Origin: Stemphylium vesicarium
Lineage: Eukaryota > Ascomycota > Dothideomycetes > Pleosporales > Pleosporaceae
DNA length: 64,000 bases
NCBI GenBank assembly: GCA_004380135.1
Contig: QXCR01000035.1
Span: 1 to 64,000 of the forward strand
Direction of reading: 5' to 3'
Below the pieces are notes generated by a model, which did no database searches, was not told the origin of the DNA, and saw only the letters and a program-made list of their open reading frames with translations. Made by a program: the position numbers and the translations under genes. Of the stretch, positions 9,970 through 20,341 are shown one piece after another; the stretch's first letter is position 1; each line of letters opens with the position of its first letter.

Positions 9970-11168
9970 ATGTCGACAACTACTACCACAGAAACGTGCA
10001 CTGATTCCTGGGTCCACTACCACGACGGTGGTGTCCCCGGTCGAAGACAAGTGCTCAAAGGCACCGCCGCAAAAGAAACATTCATCGAAGTGCCAAAGAT
10101 AGATTTTCAGCGGATCTACTCGGACAACCTCGACGACCGAAAAGAGTTGGCTAAGGAAGTCGGCGCTGCATGTCGGGACGTAGGATTCTTCTACGCCGTA
10201 AACCACGGCGTAGATGAAACCATGCTCCAAGACACATTCTCCGCACTCGAAAAATACTTTGCCCTCCCCACCGCCATCAAAATGGAAACACACAACCAAA
10301 AGACGGAAAAGTTCAGGGGCTACGAAGCCTTCCTGGAAGGCAAACTAGACCCCAGTACACGAGGAGGCAAGCCAACCCCCCTAACCTTTCACAAAAAACC
10401 ATCAACAGCACAGAAACCACTCACACACCTGCCCCTACAGATCTAAAAGAAGGCTTCCTCATGGGCGAAGACTTCACCGAACCAGAGCAACTCTCCCACC
10501 TGACCTCAACGCCCCTACCCCTCGCCCAAACCCCACGAAACCAATGGCCCACACACCCATCCGCCCTCTTCTTCCGCCCCGCAATCCACCGCTACTACCG
10601 CGCCATGTCCGCCTTCAGCGCGCGCCTCCTCCACATCTTCGCCCTCGCCCTCGACCTCCCAGAACAGGCCTTCGATCCCTTAACCACACACCCCATGACC
10701 AACGTCCGTGCAGTCCACTACCCGCCCCAGCTTTGCGAGCACGACGTGGGTATAGGTGCACATACGGATTTCTGTTGGTTCACGCTGGTATGCCAGTCGC
10801 GGACTGCGCACCCGGCGCTCGAGGTGCTCAACGGGAACGGCACATGGGTCCCTGTGCAGCACTGTCCGCGCTCGTTTGTGGTGAACATTGCGGATTTTTT
10901 GAAGCTGGTTACGGGGGGCCACTGGCAGAGTACTGTGCATCGTGTGCGTAATGTGGGCGGAGAGGAGAGGTATAGTTTGCCGTTTTTCTTTAGCCCGGAT
11001 GAGGATGCTAGGGTGGGTGTTTTGCCGCATTTGAGGAGGGAGGGTGGGGTGTATGAGGAATTTGTTGTTGGCGAGTATTTTCAGAAGAGGTTGGGGATTG
11101 ATCGGAGGACGCATTTGGATGGGCGGGAAGGGGGTAAGATGGTGAGTGGTGAGAAGGGTGGGGTATGA
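9970..11168 (+). CDS. 2-oxoglutarate/Fe(II)-dependent oxygenase
   Basis: Exons 9970-10366 and 10441-11168 give 374 residues. The 74-bp intron has a GC donor (GAG|GCAAGC) and ACAG acceptor; the junction reads STRG|DLKEGF, as expected in this family. It belongs to the isopenicillin-N-synthase-like superfamily. An N-terminal DIOX_N region (IDFQRIY, DVGFFYAVNHGVDE) is followed by the double-stranded beta-helix core with iron ligands HTD near residue 239 and H in TVHRV near 298, and the 2-oxoglutarate-binding R-x-S in ERYSLPFF near 309. These fungal enzymes hydroxylate or desaturate small molecules; the substrate is unknown. It stands alone rather than in an obvious biosynthetic cluster and ends 82 bp from the convergent 11251 gene. 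A TATA-like element is at 9875. Confidence 0.9.
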
Positions 11169-11250
11169 AGGTAGGGGTAGATTGAGAGGATGGATATCCT
11201 TTGTATGATGATACCAGACACCCAATCCAGGAGTTTATGTCGGATCGCTC

Positions 11251-14200
11251 TCAAACATGTCCGTTCCTCCTTTTCGCCTCTTCAAGCGCCATACGTAACC
11301 TCTCCTCCTTCTCCCTATCCCCATTCCCATCCCCATCCCCACCACCCCTCTCCCCCCTCTTCCTCCGGACCAACTCCCGTATCTCCACCTCATCACTCTC
11401 AAGCACACTGACCCTCCTCATATACTCATCCACCAGCTTCTTCCCCGCGTCCACCTTCTCCGTCTCCAGGGCCTGCACACGCGCCTTATCCTTACCCTCG
11501 CTCTGCGCCCGCGTAACCTCAACATCGCATTCCGCAGCCGTTTTCTCGCATTCCAAATCGTTGAACAGGGACAACAGGGCTTTGGAGGAGAGTTTGAGCG
11601 CAATGAGGGTAGAGAGTGCTTTATCCAGCGTTTCCGGGTGGCCGGCGGTGTCGTCGAGAGCCTTGATAGCAGCGAGGATGTGGTCGATTTCCTGCTGCTC
11701 GGTGGCGATGGCGTTGACGATAGTGTCGCCTACGAAGCTGACGAGGTCGGAGATGCGATGTGCTTTTTCGCGCGTGGCGGTGAGTAGGGCTTGTTTCTCT
11801 GAGGCGTCAAAGTGCTTCTCTAGCTCTTTCAGTTGGCTTGTTTTGCCTACGGTATAGAGGGGGTGGATTTCCGTCTTCTTGTAGCGACGGTCGCGCTCGG
11901 CGACAACGTTGACGATGCCAGAGTGCCGCCTTTCGACTTGCTTGTGGATGTCTTCTAGGAGCTCGAGACAGTCTTCCGTGCTGGGGGGGTCGCTGCTTTC
12001 TAAGCTCTTGATGCCGGATACCGAGGTTTGCAGGAGATGTTCTGCTTCGCTGCATAGATCCATGAGAGTTTTGATCTCTAGCTGAAGGCCGTTGTAGATT
12101 GGGTCGAATACAACTTCCATGTAGTCCTTGTACTCTTCTGCGACCTCTTGTGTTTTGAGCTCGGCTTCTTTTTGCTTGAAGACATCTTCTAGCCGCTTCA
12201 TGTCCGCGTAGGAGAGTTCGTTGTGGTTGAACAAGTCCTCGTCGTGCTCCTCGTTCTCTTCCTCGCGCTTTCGACGCGCATCGTCGTTTTTACGACGCTT
12301 GAGAGATGCTGACTTTTCCCACGCCGTCGTACGCTCTTCGACATTGACCGAATCGACACTTGCATGCGTGAGTTTAGCCCTGAGCTCTTGGATCTGACGG
12401 CTAGGTTGGCCAGATTCTAGTTGCTGTGGTAAGAGACCAGCCAGGGTTATGTTTGGGTCCTCTTTGGGTGATGGGTCACGGCGTGTGTACATACTCAACG
12501 GTGCAGGCATAGGGTTCTCGGCTTCTTTACTCGAAGGCCTGCTCATCTGTGTCTGCGTGGCTGGTTGATTTGCTCCGAAAAATATCTCATCATGGTCCTT
12601 GTTACGAGCAGAAGATGGTGTCCCACCAGGAATACCCGAGAAAGACATTGCATGTCCATGCCTTGACGAAACAGGAGATTGCGATGCTGCAGCAGGTGGT
12701 ATATAGGCCCTGTACTGCGACTGTAGTTGTTTCTCGGGCTGAGATTGAACTGGTGTTTTGTTCGTATCATCGTCGATCGAGCTCGTCGGAGTCAGAATGG
12801 TGGTGGACTGCACAGAAGGTGCCGTCTGAGGCTGTACTTGCACACTTTCTATCGGAAGAATTGTTGGTCTTCGCACTATGATGGGCCTGCCGCCTGGGCT
12901 ATAGTCGCAATCATCCTCATGTGTCGTGTCTTGTGGGATTTGGACGTTCAAATCATGTTTGACGACGGAAGCGTTGGATGTTCCGCGAGACCTTGCAGCT
13001 TGTTCAGGCTGAGTTGACACCAATGGATCTACTTCTGGCACTCGCGGCGGAGCGTCAAAAAAGTCGATCCCTCTGACGTTGGACTCGGCTTTCATGAAAG
13101 CCCTGAAAATCTTAATCTTCTCTTCAACCTGGGGCTCCGTTGCTTCACCACGAAGCATAGCAATGTATCTTTCTAGCGAGCCGACATACCATGGATCGAG
13201 GTCTGGGATGAGGTCTGCTGCAGTTGACTTCGGTATTTCCTTCGTCTTCTCAGCCTCCAGTTGACTTCTCAGTTCAGCAATAGTGCCATCGCGCTCTTCG
13301 AGGTTGTGCTCCTTGCCTTCCACATCCTCTTTCAGCCTATCAATAGTGAGGGCCTTTTCCTTGACTGCGGCATCGGAATTAGCATTAGCTATGTCGGCAG
13401 TTAACCTCATATTCTCAATCTGGGCTTGCAAAATATCCATCTCACTCGATGCATGCTCCTTTGCGGCCCAAGATTCAGATTCAAGCTTGTCTCGCTCGGC
13501 CTTGACCAACTCCATTTCAGCTTTAAAGCTGTCCTTTTCTTGTTGCAGATCTGCCTTGAGTTGACTGATGACCTCGTCCTTTGCCTGGAGCTCTGCAGTA
13601 TGAACGAGACTAGCGGGCTTTGCAATGCTGACGGTATGAGCACCCGGTTGCGTAGTCCAAAGATTATCCTTTTGAGTTGGCAACTGTGCCGTCTCATCTC
13701 CACCATCAACAGCAAAGCTTTGTTGAGACGGATCGCGCAAGTATTCGTGCTGAGCTGTAGCCATCTGATTCGGCTGCGTCCATGCTCCACCGAAGCTGTT
13801 CCCGGGAGGTCGTGTTCCCTGTATTGGCTTTGGTGTTGTTCTCAAGGGCGCTACAATCGCATCTTCCACAACGAAGCCCTCGTTCGTCGGCCCTGGCGAA
13901 TACCGCTCGTTATTATCTGTAATCACAGACGGTGGCGTGGGCACATATGTCTCAACCGAATCACTTGACTCTAGACGTGCAGGATAGACTGCCGGGCTCG
14001 GGAAGCCCTGGGTCGAAGGGGGAGACGGGACATGAGCAGGCAACTCCACACTATTCGGCTGAGCAGCTTCATTCCGTTCATTCTCTTTCTTCACACCAAA
14101 CATTTCTTCATCGTCAATCTCCTCGCTGCCGCCTAGGTGCTCCCAATCTGAAGGGGCGCCAGCAGCCAACACGCTGAACTTCGATTTGTCGTCACGAGGT

Positions 14201-15861
14201 GGAGGTGGAGAAGGAGGATTCGGTAGAGGAAGCTTTGGAGACGAGGTTCTGTTCTCTGTACGTTGTGCATGGAGATTAGCGAGAGCGATGGAGCTTATTG
14301 AGTCGTTACGCCCAGGCCCAGGGTGATGTCCAGAGGCAGAACTGAGGCTTGGACGATTGGATATCGGAGAAACTGGCTGGCTTTGCGGACTTGGCTGATA
14401 GAAGAAGTTTGACGGGGCGGTGGGAGTTTGATCGATTGGCCTCGAATTATGTATGCTTTGTTCTGTGATGTTGGAGTATTGACGCTCGGGTGGTGAAACT
14501 TGCGGCTGCTGCTCCGCCTGCTGAGTCTCGTAGGATATCTGCGCATGGTGATAACTAGAACTTGGATTGGGTGGCGGAGGAGGCTGCCACTGATTTTGCG
14601 GCTGATGCACTTGCTGATCGTGACCATGTTGCATATACGGCTGCTGCTGCTGATACTGAGCTTGTGGGTGTTCTGGCTGTCCAGACGACTGTTGCTGAGG
14701 TCGGACACCAGGCACAAATTGGCCCTGTTGCTGTTGTTGTTGTTGATAGCTCTGTTGCTGCGGTGGGAAGTGAGCAGGTGTCTGTTGCGATTGTATGGGT
14801 GTGTGCGTCCGTGGTGGATACTGAGCATGTGCTTGGTGCTCGTAGTGATGGTACGGTTGCTGTTGCTGCTGAACCTGCCCCATCTGCTGGCTGAAGCGTG
14901 GTGGAAGCGAAGGAGGAGGCTGATGGGATTGTTGCAGAGGCTGTGGACTTTGGGTTCCTTGCGTATAGTAACTCGGATCTACAGTCGGCCTCGTGTACGT
15001 GAATTTCTTCGTGCTACCCTGGAGCGGAGCATGTTGCGCCTGCTGCCATGCTGGCACGTTTGGTGGGGGAGGAACGTATACGCCAGGGGCTGGATTGGTA
15101 TTCGATGGCATGTACGCTTGTACACCTTGGCCGCTCAAAGACGGTGGTATGTACGCCGGTTGCTGCTCTGTTGGACTGACAACTGTTGAGGTATGTTGAT
15201 GGTTGACGAACGGAGCGTTAGCACAGGAGCCTGCCTGGCTTGCGCCGTATACTGAGGTTGGTCTGCTTCCTTGCGGCGACGGGAAATATGAACCCCCCGG
15301 CGTAGCTGAAGGGGGCGGGGGAGCTGCATTATGGTATGCCTGTTGTGGCGTGCCCTGAACGGGGTACCCTCCCTGTTGGGCTTGAGGGGTGAAGCTTGTA
15401 TTCTGCTGCAGTTGCTGCGGCCAATTCTGCGCATTGTGCTGTTGCTGTTCCTGTCGCTGAACCGCGGCTGCGAAGCCATATGGTTTCGGGGGAGGCGGAG
15501 GCGGCTGATCGTGTTGTTGCGGAGCATACGACTGCTGTTGTCCCCCCGACAAGGCGCCATATGTGCCTGGATTATATCCTCCTGCTGCCTGCGGTTGCGA
15601 TTGATTCCATGGGTTCGACGTGTGGGTTGGAGTGGGCGCGGCCCATTGACTCTGTGCTTGAGCAGCGGATTGGTATCCCTGGGCACCTACTCGAGCATAT
15701 ATCAGCATTCCATAGCTCTCGATATCAGTTTCGCCTACGAATAACGCACCTCCGTAGCCTGGGGGTGGGGGCGGCACTGGTGGAGGGCCGTTCTCCTGCC
15801 CCGCGTAACCCGTCGCACTTCCTGGGTGCTGGTAGCCTGATGCTTGTCCGTAGTTCTGCAT
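11251..15861 (-). CDS. Large Gln/Pro-rich protein with C-terminal coiled coils
   Basis: A near-continuous 1536-codon frame read from 15861 down to 11251. Residues 1 to about 560 are Gln, Pro, Tyr and Ser rich with poly-Gln runs and poly-Pro blocks: a prion-like, disordered region. The centre has acidic and Ser/Pro segments. From about residue 790 on there are long charged heptad stretches that predict coiled coils, broken by a compact conserved-looking stretch around LERYIAMLRGEATEP, and a basic patch KRRKNDDARRKRE. A 60-nt in-frame intron probably interrupts the start (15690-15749, GTGCGT donor, CTGAT branch-like words, CGAG acceptor), which would give 1516 residues. I do not recognise a named family. 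The composition suggests an RNA-granule, polarity or cytoskeletal scaffold protein; this is inference only. Confidence 0.8.
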   Translation of the reverse strand: MQNYGQASGYQHPGSATGYAGQENGPPPVPPPPPGYGGALFVGETDIESYGMLIYARVGAQGYQSAAQAQSQWAAPTPTHTSNPWNQSQPQAAGGYNPGTYGALSGGQQQSYAPQQHDQPPPPPPKPYGFAAAVQRQEQQQHNAQNWPQQLQQNTSFTPQAQQGGYPVQGTPQQAYHNAAPPPPSATPGGSYFPSPQGSRPTSVYGASQAGSCANAPFVNHQHTSTVVSPTEQQPAYIPPSLSGQGVQAYMPSNTNPAPGVYVPPPPNVPAWQQAQHAPLQGSTKKFTYTRPTVDPSYYTQGTQSPQPLQQSHQPPPSLPPRFSQQMGQVQQQQQPYHHYEHQAHAQYPPRTHTPIQSQQTPAHFPPQQQSYQQQQQQQGQFVPGVRPQQQSSGQPEHPQAQYQQQQPYMQHGHDQQVHQPQNQWQPPPPPNPSSSYHHAQISYETQQAEQQPQVSPPERQYSNITEQSIHNSRPIDQTPTAPSNFFYQPSPQSQPVSPISNRPSLSSASGHHPGPGRNDSISSIALANLHAQRTENRTSSPKLPLPNPPSPPPPRDDKSKFSVLAAGAPSDWEHLGGSEEIDDEEMFGVKKENERNEAAQPNSVELPAHVPSPPSTQGFPSPAVYPARLESSDSVETYVPTPPSVITDNNERYSPGPTNEGFVVEDAIVAPLRTTPKPIQGTRPPGNSFGGAWTQPNQMATAQHEYLRDPSQQSFAVDGGDETAQLPTQKDNLWTTQPGAHTVSIAKPASLVHTAELQAKDEVISQLKADLQQEKDSFKAEMELVKAERDKLESESWAAKEHASSEMDILQAQIENMRLTADIANANSDAAVKEKALTIDRLKEDVEGKEHNLEERDGTIAELRSQLEAEKTKEIPKSTAADLIPDLDPWYVGSLERYIAMLRGEATEPQVEEKIKIFRAFMKAESNVRGIDFFDAPPRVPEVDPLVSTQPEQAARSRGTSNASVVKHDLNVQIPQDTTHEDDCDYSPGGRPIIVRRPTILPIESVQVQPQTAPSVQSTTILTPTSSIDDDTNKTPVQSQPEKQLQSQYRAYIPPAAASQSPVSSRHGHAMSFSGIPGGTPSSARNKDHDEIFFGANQPATQTQMSRPSSKEAENPMPAPLSMYTRRDPSPKEDPNITLAGLLPQQLESGQPSRQIQELRAKLTHASVDSVNVEERTTAWEKSASLKRRKNDDARRKREEENEEHDEDLFNHNELSYADMKRLEDVFKQKEAELKTQEVAEEYKDYMEVVFDPIYNGLQLEIKTLMDLCSEAEHLLQTSVSGIKSLESSDPPSTEDCLELLEDIHKQVERRHSGIVNVVAERDRRYKKTEIHPLYTVGKTSQLKELEKHFDASEKQALLTATREKAHRISDLVSFVGDTIVNAIATEQQEIDHILAAIKALDDTAGHPETLDKALSTLIALKLSSKALLSLFNDLECEKTAAECDVEVTRAQSEGKDKARVQALETEKVDAGKKLVDEYMRRVSVLESDEVEIRELVRRKRGERGGGDGDGNGDREKEERLRMALEEAKRRNGHV

Positions 15862-16538
15862 CGTGCTATCTCCCCTCTCTTGAGGCCCGGGCCAGTATGC
15901 CTGTTCTGAGTCTTGCCGAGGGAGCGCTGTGTTCCCGCTGAAGTCACGTCCGGCTAGTAGCTGAGGTGTGTATTAATAGGCTTCGCGACGAGTACAGCAC
16001 ACGCGCGCGATGGATCACAAAGGCACAGAAGGAGGTGGGAACGATTAAATGGTATTGTTGTGCGAAAAGTAGATACAGGATAATGGCAAGAAGAAAATTA
16101 GGCTCCCCAAAAGCTGTGCTTCGTATCCGTTCTGGCGCGAGGCTGAGTGCTGCTGGAGTCTAAGTGTGTGCGCAAAGTGGCATGGTGTCGCAGCCACGCC
16201 CGCCCATATCCCAGCATCACCTGCGTGCATCTGGTCCGCCCCCGCGCTTCGCCTTTCCGCTTTGGGCTTTGAGTATTTACACAGCCAGCCACCACGAGGA
16301 TCTTATCTGTGCTGATAGCTCCTTGTGGTTTTACTGCTACCCTCAAATCTGTATTGTTGAATGCTGCGGTTTTTTTGGACATGTTTGTGATGTTGTTGGC
16401 TACGTCGTTTGGCTTTGGTACCTAACACTCCACTCCACACTCAATACAGCTATGTAGATAAATTGAAAGAAGCAACAGTTCAGCGAAAAACAAACAAATA
16501 GGACATTTATTCATTCAGAGTCTGTGTAATTCCCACCC
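15862..16538. other. Spacer between two minus-strand genes
   Basis: Promoter and leader of the 11251-15861 gene and 3' flank of the DUF3074 gene. No supportable coding region. Confidence 0.5.
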
Positions 16539-17856
16539 CTAGCTACCATCTTCGCGCCTCAATTCCGCAATATGCGTGAGTACATATTCGACATCCTTCG
16601 CAACCGCCACTAGCGTTTCCTTCTCCTGGACACTTTTCGGCGCCAGGCGCGTCATCCCACCCGCCGTACTAAGCGTCATCTGAATCAAATCAGCCAAAAA
16701 AACTCACAAAACGGACAATATCAACAACAAAAAAACTCACCATATCCCAACGATGCTGACCTTCGCCAGCAGCACCATCTCCACCCACATCCTCGGCCAG
16801 ACTCCTCTTTGCTGCTCCAGTCAACCGCTCCAGTGATGCATACTTGCCCTCTGTCAAATTCCTCCCGACACGCGACGTCTTGACGTCGTTGGGTTGCAAG
16901 CCCGCATCCTCGTTGCCGGGCGGGATGTGGTATGTTATCGAGGATCCAGTTCCTTTTACATGGCTTCTTTGTCTAATGGTAGTATCGCTGAAAGACTCAA
17001 AGGCAATAGGTAGCTGAACGGTGAAGGAACACGCGAGCTCGGATGGACTGTCAGCGTGGTTGGTTCGCGTTGTGATGACTAGTGCGTGGAATACCCGGTC
17101 TTGAAGGAAATCGCGACCAGCTACTTTAGGCATCATGTGGAACATTTGGAATACTGGGTTGTGCCGGTTAGCGCTGTTGTAGTGATATGTTTGTGGCTGA
17201 CGTGTCGACTTCACGGATGGGCTCGACTTACTCGACATTTCCACGCCATGAATCGTCTCCCGGTATTCTGATTCCTGTAGAGCTCTTTGCAGGTCTTCGC
17301 GACTCCATGCCAAAAGCTCCACAGCATCGAAGACGCTGGGTGTATAAGCCGCCTCATTGCGACTATGCTCTCTCGCCAGCAAATGCCCCAACTCCTCAAA
17401 CTTGACATGAGCATCGCTGTGAGTAGAAGTCCTAGCTAGCCAACGGTCCTGATGCAGCGTGACAATCCGCTTCTTGGCCGAGACTGGAACTGGAATCGGT
17501 TTGGTACTTGTCGAAGTATCTGTATTCAATGGTGGCATCATCACACTTCCCTTTTCCGAAGTCCAAATCCCACATTCCTTGACATTTTCGTCGAAACTTA
17601 TTTTCTCTACTTCTGTGAAGAGATTGTTGAGGAATTCCACTAGGCTGATCCTATGCTCTGTGGCTGCATTTTCGTAGGAGGGGTGGTGGGGTAGATCGAG
17701 CTTTTCCAAGCGCTTCAAATCAAGGTACCGTCGTGTCGAAGACGATGCCGTGATATTTGTAGCAGTAGCACTTCCCGAAACTCCATTCGCGCTATGAGAG
17801 GAATTTGACGGGGCCTGTACTGGCACAGATTGGACGGAGTCTCCAGTGCCCGCCAT
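16539..17856 (-). CDS. DUF3074 (START-like) domain protein
   Basis: Three exons on the minus strand: 17856-17232, 17153-16741 and 16679-16539, 392 residues. Introns of 78 bp (GTAAGT, GCTAAC, CCCAG) and 61 bp (GTGAGT ... TTCAG) are removed in phase; the junctions read EMS|IFQMFH and RWDM|MTLSTAGG. The fold resembles fungal DUF3074 proteins of the SRPBCC/START superfamily, which form a hydrophobic ligand cavity. Markers are the W-x-A-R-x-S-T-H segment after the N-terminal third, SREDLQRALQESEYRETIHG, the strand-rich core with TVQLPIAFESF, and the closing WDMMTLSTAGGMTRLAPKSVQ. The N-terminus is Ser/Thr-rich and disordered. A lipid- or metabolite-binding role in the cytosol is inferred from the superfamily; no ligand is known. 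Confidence 0.85.
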
Positions 17857-20341
17857 GGTAAGATTCTAGACAGCGGGGCGGAAAGTCTTGGAACTGCAGG
17901 AAGCCGCAATAGGCAACCGACGCGGTAACACTGCAGTCGTTTGGCCCAGCTGACAAGGGCAGCGCGTTGACTTGGTCTAGACCGCTGCGATCCAAAGGCC
18001 AGAGGGCAAGACGAAAACAGTAGTTATCGCGACTGGTAGCACATCACCATCAGTGTCACTCTTCTCGAACCCTCTACGTACTGACCCAAAAAAGCCACCA
18101 GGTCGCACGATTAGACGTCGCTGCAGTCACGTCGGCTGCCTAGGGTATCGTGACTATCGTGGCTCAATTGCGGGTAGGCGGGATGGCAAGGAACAGTCTG
18201 GAACGTGCGCGAAAGAACAGTGCATGTATACCACGTGATTAATGTGGAGATGGTACGATATATTCCGGGTAGATAGCTGATGGAGAACGTTGAGATTGGG
18301 ATGAAGTTGCGATGCATGAGACGAAAGACGGACTAGGGTATACAGTGGACGAAGTGTGTAACCGTGATTGGCTACGTCCTCGCAATGCGACACTTGACAG
18401 CGTACTAGCTCGAAATCAGTCAGTGCATAATAGGTTTCCGTAGGCGATCGCGATTTTGTTGTCTTGAAGGCCCTAGGCGAGAGTCGAGACCGCAGTTCCA
18501 ACGCGAAACGTGTGTTCCCGGTGGCGTAGAATGTAGATGGGGTTTGCGACAAATCTCGGAGTCCCAAGTGGCGCCCATAGCGATACTTCTTGTTGTTCCA
18601 AGGCAAAACACCTCAAAACACATTTAGTAAACATATATGATGTCAAGACTGGTGTTGCGCACTTGGTGGCATGCAACTATGAGGAACACAAATTGTGGAG
18701 AGAAGAAATAATAGACAGCGAAAACAGGCATCTCCTCAAGTTAGTTCACATATGAATACCCTTTGACGATAACAATACAACACACGAATGCCGAATCCCA
18801 CACTAAAACCCTGGGCCGACTATGCCGACTGCAGGGAAGTAACGGTGCCGCGGATCCTACTTGACACTCCGCGGACGTCAGGTTGACTAAACATGTACAG
18901 TCGAACATCATCCAATGCTCCACGACCGTGGCATGACCAGAAACATCGTAAACCTATTGTGCAGCGCCGACTGCTCCTCGGAAGGATTTTCGTAGCAAAT
19001 ATATTAGCCTGCTGTGCATTTTGTTCATTCGCTGAGACGCGCCGCTGTCTATATTGTCAGTGTGTGTGCTGTGTCAGCCCACTTCCGCCCACCTGCATGT
19101 TATTCCTGGCCCAGAAGCGCCCATGCACAGGGACTGGCGCGTCAAAACTCGAATCGAAATGCCTAAATGGTCGTCTTTACTATCCTAGGCTACATGCTAA
19201 TGCTGAAATCAGCTGAGAATAAGCATCACGCACTTTCAACAAGGCGGCGTTGTTTTAAGCGTCAATTCCGCGGGACTCGAAAACGCCAGACGGCTTCGGT
19301 CATGCATCACGCGAAGCGATAACTGATACCTGCAGTCCTTCTACGCTTGATTAGGGAGGAGGGGCCGCGAAAGGTCTTGCTGTGCCGAAGCTTCTGGTGT
19401 GGGTGGGCCCCTTAGCGATGGAGTCGATGGCGCATTGTCGATCGTTACGACAGCGCGGGCTCGGGATATAACACCGAGCAGTGCTACCTCACGTTTTTTT
19501 GTGGCTTGGGGTCGCCCTTGAATCATCACGTGATGAATCGACAATTCCGCATTTCCGATTCCCATCCTTGTGATCTGCATGCCAAATCTGCAGTCTTGAT
19601 GGATGGGGAAAAGATCAGAAAAGGCATCCAATACGCCATGCCATTCTCAGTGCCACAACATGCGAAATTGGAATCTCGATGTTTTTCCAGCACTGCGGCT
19701 CGGGCAAAAATACCGAGATCCGCAACGCCATGGCTTTTCTGCGATGACAGGTGAGGTGCTTGACAGAAAGATCCAGATCATTCGAACCAAGATTTCCTGC
19801 CTTTGGAGAAACACATGATACGGTGACAGCGGTCGAAGTGAGAAAGTCTAGATTTCATATATACAAGCTCAGCACGTTCCGGTAGCCACGTGTAGAGCTA
19901 GCTACGCAACGTTTTCGTTCAAATGGCATGTTCCGTCAAATTCCAAATTGCTTCAGCGCCTACACAGCCTGCATGACTGCGTCCAAGCAATGTCCCTCTA
20001 CATGCGAGTACTCTCCTCATCTAGAACGGCCCATCGGTCCAAATCACACCCTTGACGCGCGAGATAGAACTTCTTCCCCCATATGTTTACTGAGTATCTG
20101 GAAAGCCTACTTATTGCGTCTGGGGTATCTTCTTGTAATATCAAATAACATATGAAAACGTAAAGCGTCTCCGCTATTGGCTGTTTGGTCATTGTGCGAT
20201 GGGCCCATATCATTCTCAGCTTTGCTGATGTTGTGCAAATTTGCGCGTATGACCCAGCGGAGCACAGGGTACCCGCTGATTCAGGCGAAAACGACCCATG
20301 GCATGTCGTGAATTGTGTGATTGGAGTCATGAAATTGGTCT
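17857..20341. other. 2.5-kb interval without supportable gene
   Basis: Frames up to 150 codons (for example minus 18154-18606) have no domain, no splice-linked partner and ordinary chance composition. Local AT/GC changes near 18.2-18.8 kb and 19.85 kb could mark old insertions. A small RNA gene cannot be excluded by eye. Confidence 0.45.

Noticed and set aside
14500..15189. 229-codon plus-strand frame rich in Leu and Arg
   Set aside because: It is the antisense of the poly-Gln/Pro coding region at 11251-15861; CAG/CTG repeats produce such frames automatically.
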